A stretch of DNA of 64,000 nt, taken from positions 62,001 to 126,000 of the forward strand of contig CAVXEB010000004.1 of the NCBI GenBank assembly GCA_963760735.1, in the 5' to 3' direction. The notes beneath the pieces are model-generated. The model saw nothing but the letters and a program-made list of their open reading frames with translations. It had not been told where the DNA came from and made no database searches. The stretch is from CF-46 sp963760735. Its GTDB lineage: Bacteria; Chloroflexota; Limnocylindria; Limnocylindrales; CSP1-4. Shown one piece after another: positions 33,346-42,593 of the stretch; position 1 is the stretch's first letter, and every line of letters starts with the position of its first letter. Both the position numbers and the translations under genes were made by a program.

Positions 33346-33897
33346 CTACGGGTTGGCGACCGCCCAGTTCGGGATCGCCGACCCGTTCGTGTCGCCGGCG
33401 GCCTTGTCCGCGGCGAAGTAGTAGAGCGGCATCCCGTTGTAGGCCAGCTGCTTCGAGCCGTCGTCGCGCGTGACGATCGACAGCTTGCCGGCCGCGGCGC
33501 TGTCGGCCTTCACCTCACTGAGATCGTCGGCGGCGTACGGCGGCCAGTTGTCCGCGCAGTTGCCGTTGCAGACGCTCTTGCCGTTGTCGGCGGTGTCCTT
33601 CTTGAAGATGTACAGCGTCTTGCCGTCCTTGCCGGCCAGGAAGCTGACGGTGGCTCCACCGACGGTGCCGCTCGCGACCTTGAGCGGATAGTCCTCCGAG
33701 GCCGCTTCGGAGCCCGTGGGGCTGGCTTCCTCGCTGGCGGCGGTGCTCGGTGCGGCCTCGCCGGCGGCCGCGCTCGGCGGGGCGACGCTCGCGGCAGTCG
33801 ATGGCACCGCGGTCGCGCCGCCGCTGCTCGAGCACGCTGCCAGAACGAGGATGATCGGCAGCGTGCCGGCGAGTCGAATCAGGCGATGGTTGGTCAT
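33346..33897 (-). CDS. PF03640-type secreted-repeat lipoprotein
   Basis: A 183-aa lipoprotein. The signal peptide ends in the lipobox LVLAACSSS, a Ser/Ala/Pro/Glu-rich spacer of about 50 residues follows, and then two copies of the secreted repeat: GKDGKTLYIFKKDTADNGKSVCNGNCADNWPPY and the later DGSKQLAYNGMPLYYFAADKAAGDTNG. The WPP and two-Cys pattern is typical of this family, of unknown function and often linked to redox or surface roles. The ATG at 33897 follows CAGGAGGACTGCCCGAC. Confidence 0.88.
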   Translation of the reverse strand: MTNHRLIRLAGTLPIILVLAACSSSGGATAVPSTAASVAPPSAAAGEAAPSTAASEEASPTGSEAASEDYPLKVASGTVGGATVSFLAGKDGKTLYIFKKDTADNGKSVCNGNCADNWPPYAADDLSEVKADSAAAGKLSIVTRDDGSKQLAYNGMPLYYFAADKAAGDTNGSAIPNWAVANP

Positions 33898-34056
33898 GTC
33901 GGGCAGTCCTCCTGCGGGCATCGTTGGTCCCGTCCCACACGTCCCGTACGCCGACGCCATGCCCCCGGTTTCAGCGCGCCGTCCCCTTGCCGATGACCCT
34001 GATGCGATCCTGCCTGCCATCATGGGTCGACCACGCACGGACACTGGGGGTACGCC

Positions 34057-34569
34057 ATGGCCACAGCAGCGACGATCGAGGACACCGAGGTCATCGAGCG
34101 CGAGCCGCAACCCACGGTCGCGGTCCGGATCCAGCAGCCGATGGCCGAGCTGGACCTGGCGAAAGCCTTCGACACGTACCTGCCGCTCGTCGGCCGGCGG
34201 GTCGGCGAGCTCGGGGCCGAGATGGCTGGTGCGCCGTTCGGTCGATATCACGCGTTCGGGCCGACGCACCTCGACGTCGAGATCGGGATCCCGGTCGCGA
34301 GTCCGCCGGCCGGCCTGCCCACGCTGCGTTCGGTTCCCGCCGGCGAGGTCGGCACCTCGGAGCTCCCGGGTGGGCTGGTGGCCCGGACGATCCATCGTGG
34401 CTCGTACGACGGCTTGAAGGACACCTACGACGCGCTCCACGAGTGGATCCACGCGCAGCCCGGCGTCGACGACGGCGACGGCCCGTGGGAGTCGTACATC
34501 GACGACCCGACGACCGTCGAGCCGTCGCAGCTCCGGACCGAAATCAACTGGCCGCTCCGGAAGGTCTGA
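34057..34569 (+). CDS. GyrI-like small-molecule-binding domain protein
   Basis: A 170-aa protein of the GyrI/AraC effector-binding fold (SHS2 pair). Characteristic segments are PTVAVRIQQPMAELD, GRYHAFGPTHLDVEIGIPVA, VPAGEVGTSELPGGLVARTIHRGSYDGLKDTYDALHEWI and the C-terminal TEINWPLRKV. There is no DNA-binding domain, so it is a stand-alone sensor or hydrolase-like member rather than a regulator. Monocistronic; no partner regulator nearby. Confidence 0.85.
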   Translation: MATAATIEDTEVIEREPQPTVAVRIQQPMAELDLAKAFDTYLPLVGRRVGELGAEMAGAPFGRYHAFGPTHLDVEIGIPVASPPAGLPTLRSVPAGEVGTSELPGGLVARTIHRGSYDGLKDTYDALHEWIHAQPGVDDGDGPWESYIDDPTTVEPSQLRTEINWPLRKV

Positions 34570-34623
34570 GCGCCCGACTCGGTCGGATCGACAATCGTCC
34601 ATGACGCCGGAGGCCTCCCGACG

Positions 34624-34938
34624 ATGGCCCACGAGGCGGGCGCGGCGGAGGATTCGGGCATGGACTTCCTCTCGCTCCTGTCCGCCGTCACGCTCCTGGT
34701 TCTGGTCCCGGTCGGACTGGGCCTTGCGATCAGTGCGTTGGCCGGGGATCCGGACGACGCGCCGGTCCAGACGCTCTTCGCGCCGCCCATGAGCCCCGAC
34801 GCCGTTCGGTCCCGACCGATCGTCCCGGAGGTCGAGCACGTTCCGTGGCGCTTCGGCAGCCCGCAGCCCGCGGACGCCGCTCCTGGGCCGGCGCGTCACC
34901 GCACAATCGTCGGCCGCGCGGCGCCCCTCCCGCACTGA
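34624..34938 (+). CDS. hypothetical single-pass membrane protein
   Basis: A 104-aa protein with one hydrophobic helix near the N-terminus (FLSLLSAVTLLVLVPVGLGL) and a Pro/Ala-rich soluble tail ending HRTIVGRAAPLPH. No family recognised. An ATG at 34660, right before the helix, is an equally likely start. Third-position GC supports coding. Confidence 0.5.
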   Translation: MAHEAGAAEDSGMDFLSLLSAVTLLVLVPVGLGLAISALAGDPDDAPVQTLFAPPMSPDAVRSRPIVPEVEHVPWRFGSPQPADAAPGPARHRTIVGRAAPLPH

Positions 34939-35313
34939 CCCCGACCGCGTCGACAGCAGGCGTCACGCTGCCGCGATCGTTCGTGGAGCGCGGGCTCAGT
35001 CACTTCCGATAAGGGAAGTTATGTCTGTTAGGAGCGGCAAAGAGCAGTCGGAGCGGACGCAGCGACGAATGCTGTCATGGCCAGAGGCCCACGTGGCGTC
35101 CAGAGCGGGGTCGTCAAGGCTTATCCGCAGTGAGCCGCCGCAACACGAGCCAGGTTCGCGGCCTCGGGCCGGAAACGGCATCAAGTGTGTTGGCTCATTG
35201 ACGAGAACGGGCGCACAACGCGTCGAAAGCTGGGTGCAAGCAATCCGTGCCTGAGGCACGGCGTCGCGGATCCCATCGATGATCGACGGCTGCGGAGTGT
35301 TGTGTTGCCCACG
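34939..35313. other. gene-free stretch of lower GC with an inverted repeat
   Basis: About 375 bp without a credible gene and clearly less GC-rich than the surroundings. It contains ACTTCC GATAAG GGAAGT at 35002-35019, a 6-bp inverted repeat like a recombinase or regulator half-site pair. The base composition, together with the gene fragments that follow, suggests the scar of a lost mobile or acquired segment. Confidence 0.4.
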
Positions 35314-35370
35314 ACCTAGTGAGATGACGACGGTCGACGGGCTGACGGCGCTGGTGAGCTGGCGAGCGAA

Positions 35371-35460
35371 TGTTCGCGGATCAGCGTCACCAGGAAGGCC
35401 GCCGTGATGCGGGAATACGAGAACGTCGGCGCGAGGGTTCCGATCAAGAAGGGCGGCTGA
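35371..35460 (+). pseudogene. C-terminal fragment of an unidentified gene
   Basis: The frame ending at the TGA 35458-35460 reads RISVTRKAAVMREYENVG ARVPIKKGG, a plausible protein C-terminus with no start in coding context upstream. Its stop overlaps the next ATG (ATGA), the arrangement of an operon. Upstream sequence appears to have been lost. Identity unknown. Confidence 0.3.
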
Positions 35461-35712
35461 TGCACGAGACGAAGGCCACGCACGTGTCGGGAACGATCTT
35501 CGAGTTCACGAGCGTCAACGCAGGTCAGCCGTTCGTCGTCCGGGATTCGGACGGCAACCTGATCCTGCGCGATCGCGGCGTGATCCGGCAGGTGATCCAG
35601 GTCGACACGCTCGGCGACGTCGTCCCGGGCGGCGCGTTCGTCGCCGACGTCTCTCTCGGTGCACGGACCACACCCAGGACTCGACTTCGACATCTGCGCG
35701 GCGCTTGGCTGA
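35460..35712 (+). pseudogene. fragment of a secreted hypothetical protein, frameshifted
   Basis: From the ATG at 35460 the frame reads MHETKATHVSGTIFEFTS, then AGQPFVVRDSDGNLILRDRG and VDTLGDVVPGGAFVADVSLG. The end then continues in another frame as VHGPHPGLDFDICAALG before TGA 35710-35712. Such sequences occur in small secreted hypothetical proteins of Actinobacteria and Chloroflexota, but here there is no signal peptide, so this is the C-terminal part, with a frame change near 35660. Confidence 0.45.
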
Positions 35713-35855
35713 CACGTTCTGGGCGACGATCGGCCGGTTCGGCGACGGCATGGAGACACGCCATCCCCTCCCCCGCGGGCCTGGCCGAGCAGCGCGCTAG
35801 CGGTCTTCAACGGCCCGGCGACTTTGGACGTGCATGAGCCGGGCCGGAGGGTTCC

Positions 35856-35910
35856 TGCGCTCAAGCTCCGACTCGTCCCGGCGCCGGGCCATACACCCGG
35901 CACGCAGTGA
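35856..35910 (+). pseudogene. fragment of an MBL-fold hydrolase, paralogous to the gene at 40.5-41.1 kb
   Basis: This short stretch translates to LKLRLVPAPGHTPGTQ before a TGA. The intact-side counterpart at about 40890-40942 gives LRLVPAPGHTPGTQV, with close nucleotide identity. It is therefore a remnant of a second copy of that metallo-hydrolase. The rest of the gene is absent here. Confidence 0.5.
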
Positions 35911-35913
35911 CGC

Positions 35914-36402
35914 TCAGCCGTCGTGGGTCGGCGGCCATGTTCCCATCACCTGGCGCAGGATCGCGAACTCGCCGACGTGGTAGGCGTTGTGGTCGGCGAC
36001 GACCCGGATCTCGCGCAGGAGCGTGTGCCCAGGGGTGCCCGGGATGACCGCGAGCAGGTCGCGACCCTCGTCGGTCACCATCGTCCGGATCGCGGCGCGA
36101 TCGGCAAGGAAGCCCGCCACGCTCGCATCCCAGGTGGCGCGGGTCGCGGTCGCGGTGGGGTCCGGCCAGTACTCATCGGGCCACGCTCGTTCGACGTAGT
36201 CGGGGTTCGTGATGTAGTCGAGGATGTCCGCCTGGGTCAGGCGGAGGTGCTCGACGAGGTGCCATGGGGTGTAGTCGACGTTCGGCGGCCGGCGATTCAT
36301 GTCCGAATCCGGGAAGTCTGCGACGGCCGCCTCGAAGGGCATGTGAGCGTCGAGCCCGTCGAGCAGTCGGAGCAGTTCGGCACGCAGCGGATCGCCGGTC
36401 AT
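35914..36402 (-). CDS. DinB family protein
   Basis: A 162-aa four-helix-bundle protein of the DinB/YfiT superfamily. The three metal-binding His are in TPWHLVEHLRLTQADIL and VVADHNAYHVGEFAILRQVMG. Family members include metal-dependent thiol transferases (bacillithiol or mycothiol S-transferases) and uncharacterised stress proteins; which applies here is unknown. The ATG at 36402 follows GAGGAGG at good spacing. Confidence 0.88.
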   Translation of the reverse strand: MTGDPLRAELLRLLDGLDAHMPFEAAVADFPDSDMNRRPPNVDYTPWHLVEHLRLTQADILDYITNPDYVERAWPDEYWPDPTATATRATWDASVAGFLADRAAIRTMVTDEGRDLLAVIPGTPGHTLLREIRVVADHNAYHVGEFAILRQVMGTWPPTHDG

Positions 36403-36697
36403 GGAACCTCCTCGATCGATGCCGGCACGATGCCATGGCTCATGCCCGCTCGCCCACGATATCGCGGCGACGGGAACGCGCACGAAGTCCCTCGAAACGG
36501 CGCCCGCGCGAGTGGCAGGCGGACCGGCCTCGATCGATCGGGCTGATCGGCACTGGCGAGCGCGCCCGGCCGGTACCGATCATCGACAGGCGCGACGGCC
36601 GGGCTCGGCATCGGATCGACCGGTCGGCTCGCGCGGTGCCGCATGGCGGTGCCGCGCGGGAGCTCCGGTCCGTCGATCTGGACGACAAGGAGACGAC

Positions 36698-37846
36698 ATG
36701 GCGACGACGGCAACCCTGCTGAACAAGGAGGCCGACCTCGCCGGCCCCGGCATCGGCGACTACGCGGAGCTCGAGCGGGTCCTGCCGAGCGACTACCGCT
36801 CGCTCCTCACGCCGCGCGAGACGCAGCAGGCGATCTTCGCGGTGAAGGGCTACATCGAGGAGCACCTCTGCCACGAGCTCGACCTGATGATGGTCCAGGT
36901 TCCGCTGATCGTCGACGCCGAGTCGGGCATCAACGACATGCTCGATCGTGACGGCTCGCGGACGCCGGTCTCGTTCCACATCACGAACGACCGCGACCGC
37001 CATCCGATCGACGCCCAGGTGGTCCAGGCGGCCACCAAGTGGAAGAGGGTCGCGCTCCGCCAGTTCGGCCTGGCGCCGGGCGAGGGCATCTGCACGGACA
37101 TGCGGGCGGTGCGCAAGGACTACTTCCTCGATCACGACCACAGCGCGTATGTCGACCAATGGGACTGGGAGCGGGTGATGACCGCCGACCAGCGCAACCT
37201 CGCCTATCTCGAGGAGACCGTGCGCGCGATCTGGCGGGTCCTGCGCGGTGCCGAGCGGCATGTCCAGGAGCTGTTCCCCGCGCTCCGCACCGAGCGCTAC
37301 CCGGACCTGCCCGAGGAGCTGACGTTCATCCACGCCGAGGACCTCCTCGATCGTTATCCCGACCTGCCGCGCAAGCAGCGCGAGACCCTGATCCTCCAGG
37401 AGTACCCGGCGGTCTTCATCATCGGGATCGGCTGGCGGCTTGCCGACGGCTACCCGCACGAGATGCGCGCCGCCGACTACGACGACTGGGCGACCGAGAC
37501 GACTTCGCCGGACGGTCGGCTGTTCCACGGGCTCAACGGCGACATCCTCGTCTGGAATCCCGTGACCCGCCGCCGCCACGAGCTGACCTCGATGGGGATC
37601 CGGGTTGACGCCGCGTCGCTCCGCCGCCAGCTCGAGATCACCGGCCAGCTTGATTGGCTCGATCTGCCGTACCACCGCGGGATCGTCAGCGGCGAGCTGC
37701 CGCTCAGCATCGGCGGCGGCATCGGCCAGTCGCGAACGCAGATGCTCCTGCTCAAGAAGGCGCACCTCGGCGAGGTCAGCGTCACCGTCTGGCCCGAGGT
37801 CCTCAAGGAGATGTGCCGGGCAAGGAACATCGACGTCCTCGAGTAA
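36698..37846 (+). CDS. asnA: aspartate--ammonia ligase
   Basis: ATP-dependent asparagine synthetase using free ammonia, related to class II aminoacyl-tRNA synthetases. Segments visible are TPRETQQAIFAVKGYIEEHL, VQVPLIVDAESGINDMLD, VVQAATKWKRVALRQFGL, GICTDMRAVRKDYFLDHDHSAYVDQWDWE and, at the end, LPLSIGGGIGQSRTQMLLL (motif 3 region). It is 382 aa, about 50 more than E. coli AsnA, mostly a central insert. The ATG is preceded by AAGGAGACGAC. Intact, although genes on both sides downstream are broken. Confidence 0.95.
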   Translation: MATTATLLNKEADLAGPGIGDYAELERVLPSDYRSLLTPRETQQAIFAVKGYIEEHLCHELDLMMVQVPLIVDAESGINDMLDRDGSRTPVSFHITNDRDRHPIDAQVVQAATKWKRVALRQFGLAPGEGICTDMRAVRKDYFLDHDHSAYVDQWDWERVMTADQRNLAYLEETVRAIWRVLRGAERHVQELFPALRTERYPDLPEELTFIHAEDLLDRYPDLPRKQRETLILQEYPAVFIIGIGWRLADGYPHEMRAADYDDWATETTSPDGRLFHGLNGDILVWNPVTRRRHELTSMGIRVDAASLRRQLEITGQLDWLDLPYHRGIVSGELPLSIGGGIGQSRTQMLLLKKAHLGEVSVTVWPEVLKEMCRARNIDVLE

Positions 37847-37925
37847 CGCGACGAGGTGGCGCTCGGTCAAACGGCGACTCATCGGCCGGGCGCGGCAGGC
37901 CCGGTCCTGACGATACGCTGAGACG

Positions 37926-39288
37926 GTGTCCAGGTCCGACGCGAGCATTCGTTCGACGGCCACGCGGATCACCGGTCTTGTCGTGCTCGTCGCCGCCTTC
38001 GCCGCCGGCTGCTCGGGCTCAGACGGCTCTCCGCCTGGCGACCGCGACGGTGACCGCCGGTGCCACGAGCATCGCCTCGCAAGGCCTCCGAGGCGCACAC
38101 GTCCACGTCCTCGGCCTGTGGAGCGGACCCGAGTTCGACAGCTTCGAAGCCGTCAAGTCGGCCTGGGAGAACGAGACTGGTGCGATCGTCGACTGGGAGG
38201 CGACGGACGACCTGCCCGGCGCCCTGGCTGACCACGTGCAGGCCGGAGATCCACCCGACATCGCGATCCTGCCGAACCTGGCGCTGATGGACCAGCTCGC
38301 CGACGACGGGACGTTGATCCCGCTCGACTCCGTCCTGGACATGAAGGAGGTCACCAGGGACTACGCGCCGGCATGGATCGAGCTTGGCAGCCACCGAGGG
38401 AAGCTGTACGGCATCTTCTACAAGGTCACGAACAAGGCGGCGATCTGGTACAACCCGAAGGCCTTCGCGGCTGCCGGCTACCGCGTTCCCACGACGTGGG
38501 ACGAGATGATCACGCTGGCCGACAAGATGGTTGCCGACGGCAACACTCCGTTCTCGGTGGTGGCCGCGAGCGGCCCGGCGAGCGGCTGGGCGCTCACCGA
38601 CTGGATCTCGGAGATCGTGCTCAACAGCTGCGGCCCGGATCTGTACGACCAGTGGATCGCATCCGAGATTCCCTGGAACGATGCGTGCATCAAGCAGTCG
38701 TTCGAGCTGTTCGCCGACATCGTCTCGACCAAGGGATACGTGCTCGGCGGCAGTCAGCGGATCATCGCGACGGGTGACGACGTCGGAGCGGACCCGCTGT
38801 ACACCGACCCGCCGACAGCCTACTTGTGCTATCTCGCGTCGTTCGCCCAGGCCTTCATCGCCGCGAGCCACCCGGACCTCGAACCCGGTACCGACTACGA
38901 CGTCTTCAAGTTCCCGACCATCAACCCCGAGTACCAGGGGGCGGTCACCGTCGGCGCCGATGTCCCGGTGATGCTGAGCGATGCCCCCGCCGCTCGCTCG
39001 TTCATGACGTACCTCGCGAGCGCCCGGGCACAGGAAACGTGGATCAAGCTCGGCGGCTTCACCTCCGTGAACCGCAGCGTGTCAGCGGACACCTACCTGG
39101 ATCCGGTGGCGCGAACGGTGGCCGAGGAGCTCACCGAGGCCGAGGTCAGTCGTTTCAGCGCCGGCGACATGATGCCCACGTCTCTGCAACGGGCCTGGTG
39201 GGCGGCCATGCTGGACCTTGTCAAGGATCCGAGGGAGGTGGACTCGATCCTCGACAGGCTGACGGCCGCCGCCAAGAACGCGCGATAG
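37926..39288 (+). pseudogene. ABC transporter sugar-binding lipoprotein, frameshifted after the signal peptide
   Basis: A family 1 extracellular solute-binding protein (alpha-glucoside/AglE-like). The GTG at 37926 begins a lipoprotein signal (RITGLVVLVAAFAAGCSGSDG). The mature domain (GAHVHVLGLWSGPEFDSFEA, YAPAWIELGSHRGKLYGIFY, MVADGNTPFSVVAASGPASGW) lies in another frame, ending at 39288. The two join near 38040, where a one-base insertion or two-base loss explains the break. No permease or ATPase genes follow, so even if intact this is an orphan receptor. Confidence 0.75.
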
Positions 39289-39360
39289 GTCTCCGGCTCG
39301 GTACCCGAATCGATCTGCTCGCTTGGCGTAGAGCGCCCGGTTACTGGCGAGGAGGAGAGA

Positions 39361-40289
39361 ATGCCTTTCCATCTTCCGCAGATCAGCTGGGAGGACAAGC
39401 CGCTCACCCTCGATCGTCTGATCGGCGTGGCGACGGCCGCCGAGCGGTTCGGCTTCGGGACGGTCTCGGCCAATGACCATCTCGTGTACGGGCGGCCCTG
39501 GCTCGATGGCCCATCGGCAGTTGCGGCGGTCCTTGCGGCGGCTCCCGCGGTCCGGCTGATGACGAGCGTCGCGCTGCCGGTCGTGCGCGGGCCCTTCGCT
39601 CTGGCAAAGACCCTGGGCGCGATCGACGTCCTGTCGGGAGGTCGCCTCGACGCCGGCCTGGGGCCGGGCTCTTCGAGGCTGACTACGCCCTCGTCGGCAT
39701 CCCGTTCACGGAGCGCTGGGGCGCTTCGACGAAGCCGTCGCCGCCGTGCGGGCACTTTGGGACCGCGACGCGCCGACCGTTCGTCGGGCGCTACTACGAC
39801 ACGACCGGCGTCACCTTGTCGCCGCCTCCGGCGCAGCCGAAGGGACCGCCGATCTGGATCGGGAGCTGGGGGTCGATGGCGGGCCTGGGCCGCGTGGCGC
39901 GGCTCGGGGACGGCTGGCTTGCGTCGGGCTACAACACCACCCCCGAGGGGTTCGCGTCCGCGTGGAGGACGCTCAGCGGGATGCTGGAGGCCGATGGACG
40001 CGATCCCTCGACCTTCCCCAGCGCCATGGCCACGACGTGGACGTACGTCACGGACGACGACTCAGAAGCGAGGGACGTCAACGAGCGGCTCAGTCTGATG
40101 CTGCGCCGCCCGTCGAGGAGGTGACGGGCCGCCTCCCGATCGGTTCGCCGGCCGCGTGTCTGGACCTCCTGGGGCGCTACCAGCGCGCCGGCCTGCAGCG
40201 GCGTGATGCTCTGGCCGGTGAAGGACGAGGTGCAACAGCTCGAGCGTGTCGCGCTGGAGATCATCCCGCAGCTCGGACACGCGTCCTGA
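39361..40289 (+). pseudogene. luciferase-like monooxygenase, multiply frameshifted
   Basis: LLM-class (probably F420-dependent) oxidoreductase split over several frames. Frame 1 from ATG 39361 gives RLIGVATAAERFGFGTVSAN, VRLMTSVALPVVRGPFALAK and IDVLSGGRLDAGLG. Other frames then give LFEADYALVGIPFTERWG, RFDEAVAAVRALWDRDAPT, YYDTTGVTLSPPPAQPKGPP, IWIGSWGSMAGLGRVARLGDGW and, last, KDEVQQLERVALEIIPQLGH before TGA 40287. At least four frame changes are needed, so it cannot be expressed as one protein as written. Confidence 0.75.
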
Positions 40290-40454
40290 TCTGAATCGCC
40301 CGCCGAGTCCGGAACATCGCGCCGGTCGTGGAGCAGCTCACCGAGGCACGGGCCTTGGCCACCATCCGGACACGCTGGACCCGAATCCGGACCGAAACCG
40401 GTCGTTGAGCGGACTGCGGATCGGACAGACGATGTCGGGATAACGGAGGTCGTC

Positions 40455-40496
40455 ATGACTCACATGACCAGCACGGCGGCGGTCGGTACACGATGA
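40455..40496 (+). CDS. 13-codon reading frame coupled to the downstream MBL gene
   Basis: ATG at 40455 follows GGAGGTCGTC, and the frame reads MTHMTSTAAVGTR before TGA 40494-40496, which overlaps the next ATG (40493) in ATGA. It may be a leader peptide that couples translation, or the remains of an N-terminus after an indel. Confidence 0.3.
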   Translation: MTHMTSTAAVGTR

Positions 40497-41121
40497 ACGC
40501 CACCGCCCCGATCACCATCACGCCAATCCGAGTCGCCGACCTGCTCGCCGAGGGCGAGCGGATGCCGGTCTATGTGCACGTCATCGACCATCCCGATGCG
40601 AGTGTTCTGGTCGACACCGGCTTGACGGAGCTGCACCCGGCGGTGGCCGACTGGATCCGCGCCTCAATCCACTGAGCAAGCAGGACTTCGACCTCGCCGG
40701 GATCGACATCGTCGTCAACACCCACCTGCACTTCGACCACTGCGGCGGCAACCACCTCTTCGCCGGTAAGCCGATCTACGTCCAGCGCCGAGAGCTCGAC
40801 GACGCGCGCAGCCAGGACGACTACACCATTCGGGACTGGGTCGATGCGCCCGGCGTCCAGTACGTGCCGGTCGACGGCGAGCTCGAGCTGCTTCCCGGGC
40901 TCCGACTCGTGCCGGCACCGGGCCATACGCCCGGCACGCAGGTGATCGTCGTCGCGACCGGCGAGCATCCGGTGGTCATCGGCGGCGACGTGGCGGTCTG
41001 GTTCGGCGAGCTCGATGAGCCGCACACCGAAGGCCAGCGGCTGGTGCGCGCCCTCGACCCCGAGCTCGTCTGGCTCGCGCACGTGGACGAGCCCTGGCGA
41101 CCCGCACCGTCCAAGGCATAG
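40493..41121 (+). pseudogene. MBL fold metallo-hydrolase (lactonase-like), one-base frameshift
   Basis: An N-acyl-homoserine-lactonase-like metallo-hydrolase. Frame 1 (ITPIRVADLLAEGERMPVYV, VLVDTGLTELHPAVADW) ends at 40675. The second frame continues LSKQDFDLAGIDIVVNTHLH, FDHCGGNHLF, GLRLVPAPGHTPGTQV and GGDVAVWFGEL to 41121. Adding one G in TGGATCC near 40655 restores ADWDPRLNPLSKQDFDLAG, the expected family sequence. The active site itself (THLHFDH) is intact. A fragment of a paralogue lies at 35856-35910. Confidence 0.8.
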
Positions 41122-41236
41122 CGACTCGACCACGACCAGCGGACATCGATCGGATCGCGCGCGTTCGTGCCGCTGCGTTGGCCATGAACGACGCCAGGCG
41201 TTACGCGGCAACGGGCCGATCGGCATCCGGATCGGT

Positions 41237-42453
41237 CTAGCGCTCCGGATCGACGGGTGCAGCGCCCGTGCGAGGCGCGATCCGGGTGACCTCCTCGATC
41301 GTGAACTCGCCGCGGTGGCTCCGGATCCAGGCTCGGGCGCCCCGGTAGCGGATCGCCTCGTAGGCGATCAGCGCCACGCAGACGGCCGCCGCCAGGGCCA
41401 GCGCGACGAGCGCCGGCACCATCGTCGCGACCGGGATCAGGACGAGCAGCGCGACCGTCGCCGTCGGCCGGCCGTGGCCCCATCCCCCGCTGATCCGCAG
41501 CCGCAGGGCGACGTGCGCGGCCATGTAGAGCGCCAGGCCGCCGCACAGGCCGATCGCAGGGATGGTCCCCAGCGGCTCGTCGACGTGCGCCAGCGTCACC
41601 TTCATGCCGAGCGCGAACAGGACGATCCCGAAGACCATCGGCATGTGGAGGTACGAGAACAGGTCACGCGCGAGGTTCGCGCGCTCGGCACCGGTCGCAT
41701 CGGTGATCCTGGCCTGCGAGACGTAGATGACCCAGTCGAAGTACGACCACCACAGCGCCGCGGCGACGACCATCCCGAGGAGCGCGGCCGTGATGTGGGC
41801 CGCATCGAGCGGCAGCCCTGCCGCCCCGACGCCGATCGCCACGATCGACTCGCCGATGGCGATGATGATGATCAGCCCGTGGCGCTCGACGAAGTGCGCC
41901 GGCGAGAGGCGCCAACCCCGCCCGCGGCCGACCAGCGCGCTGCCGTAGTCGACCGTCAGCGCGGCGCCCCACAGCGCGAGCTCCGCCGGCCCATCGAAGA
42001 AGGCGGCGATCGACCAGCAGCGACGGTCCGAGGACCGCGCCGGGCGCGAACCGCAGGACCGCCCCGCGCAGGTCGGGTCGTCGCGGCCGGCGATCGCGTA
42101 GAGGACGAGGTGGAGCGCGCGGACGATGAAGTACGCGACGCCGAAGACGAGCGCGTCGGCTCCGAACGCCTCCGGCGTCGCGAGGGCCACGATCAGCATC
42201 GCGCCCGTCGTGGCGAACACGGCCAGGCGAACGGCGCCTTCCTCGGGGTCGAGCGTGTTCGTCAGCCAGGCGTAGGCCTCCCACGCCCACCACAGGGCTG
42301 CCGAACAGGAGCGCGCCACGCAGGAGCCCTTCCCCACGTCTCGTTCGCGGCGAGGAACCCCGTGACCTGGGTGAGGGCGAAGACGAAGACGAGGTCGAAG
42401 AACAGCTCGAGCGGCGTGACCCGCTCCTCGCCCTCGACCGAGCGAACGTGCAT
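41237..42453 (-). pseudogene. low temperature requirement protein A (LtrA), several one-base frameshifts
   Basis: Multi-pass membrane protein of the LtrA family. The N-terminus from ATG 42453 is EERVTPLELFFDLVFVFALT, followed by TQVTGFLAANETW, the family signature. The chain then needs a frame change (GLLRGALLFGS), a second (LWWAWEAYAWLTNTLDPEEG) and two more around DLRGAVLRFAPGAVLGPSLL. The long C-terminal part (FVERHGLIIIIAIGESIVAI and SYLHMPMVFGIVLFALGM) is continuous. Two of the breaks are repaired by removing one base from short A or C runs. Function of the family is unclear. Confidence 0.8.
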
Positions 42454-42593
42454 CGCCGCTCAGCCTAGCCCAGCGTGGAGACTCGCAAGATCGCGTCTGG
42501 GAGCGTCGCTGCACCTCGACCGCCCGGCTACGGCGACCCCGAGGGCCACAGCCGCGCATCCCGCACGATCGACGTGGCATCCTCCGGCACACG

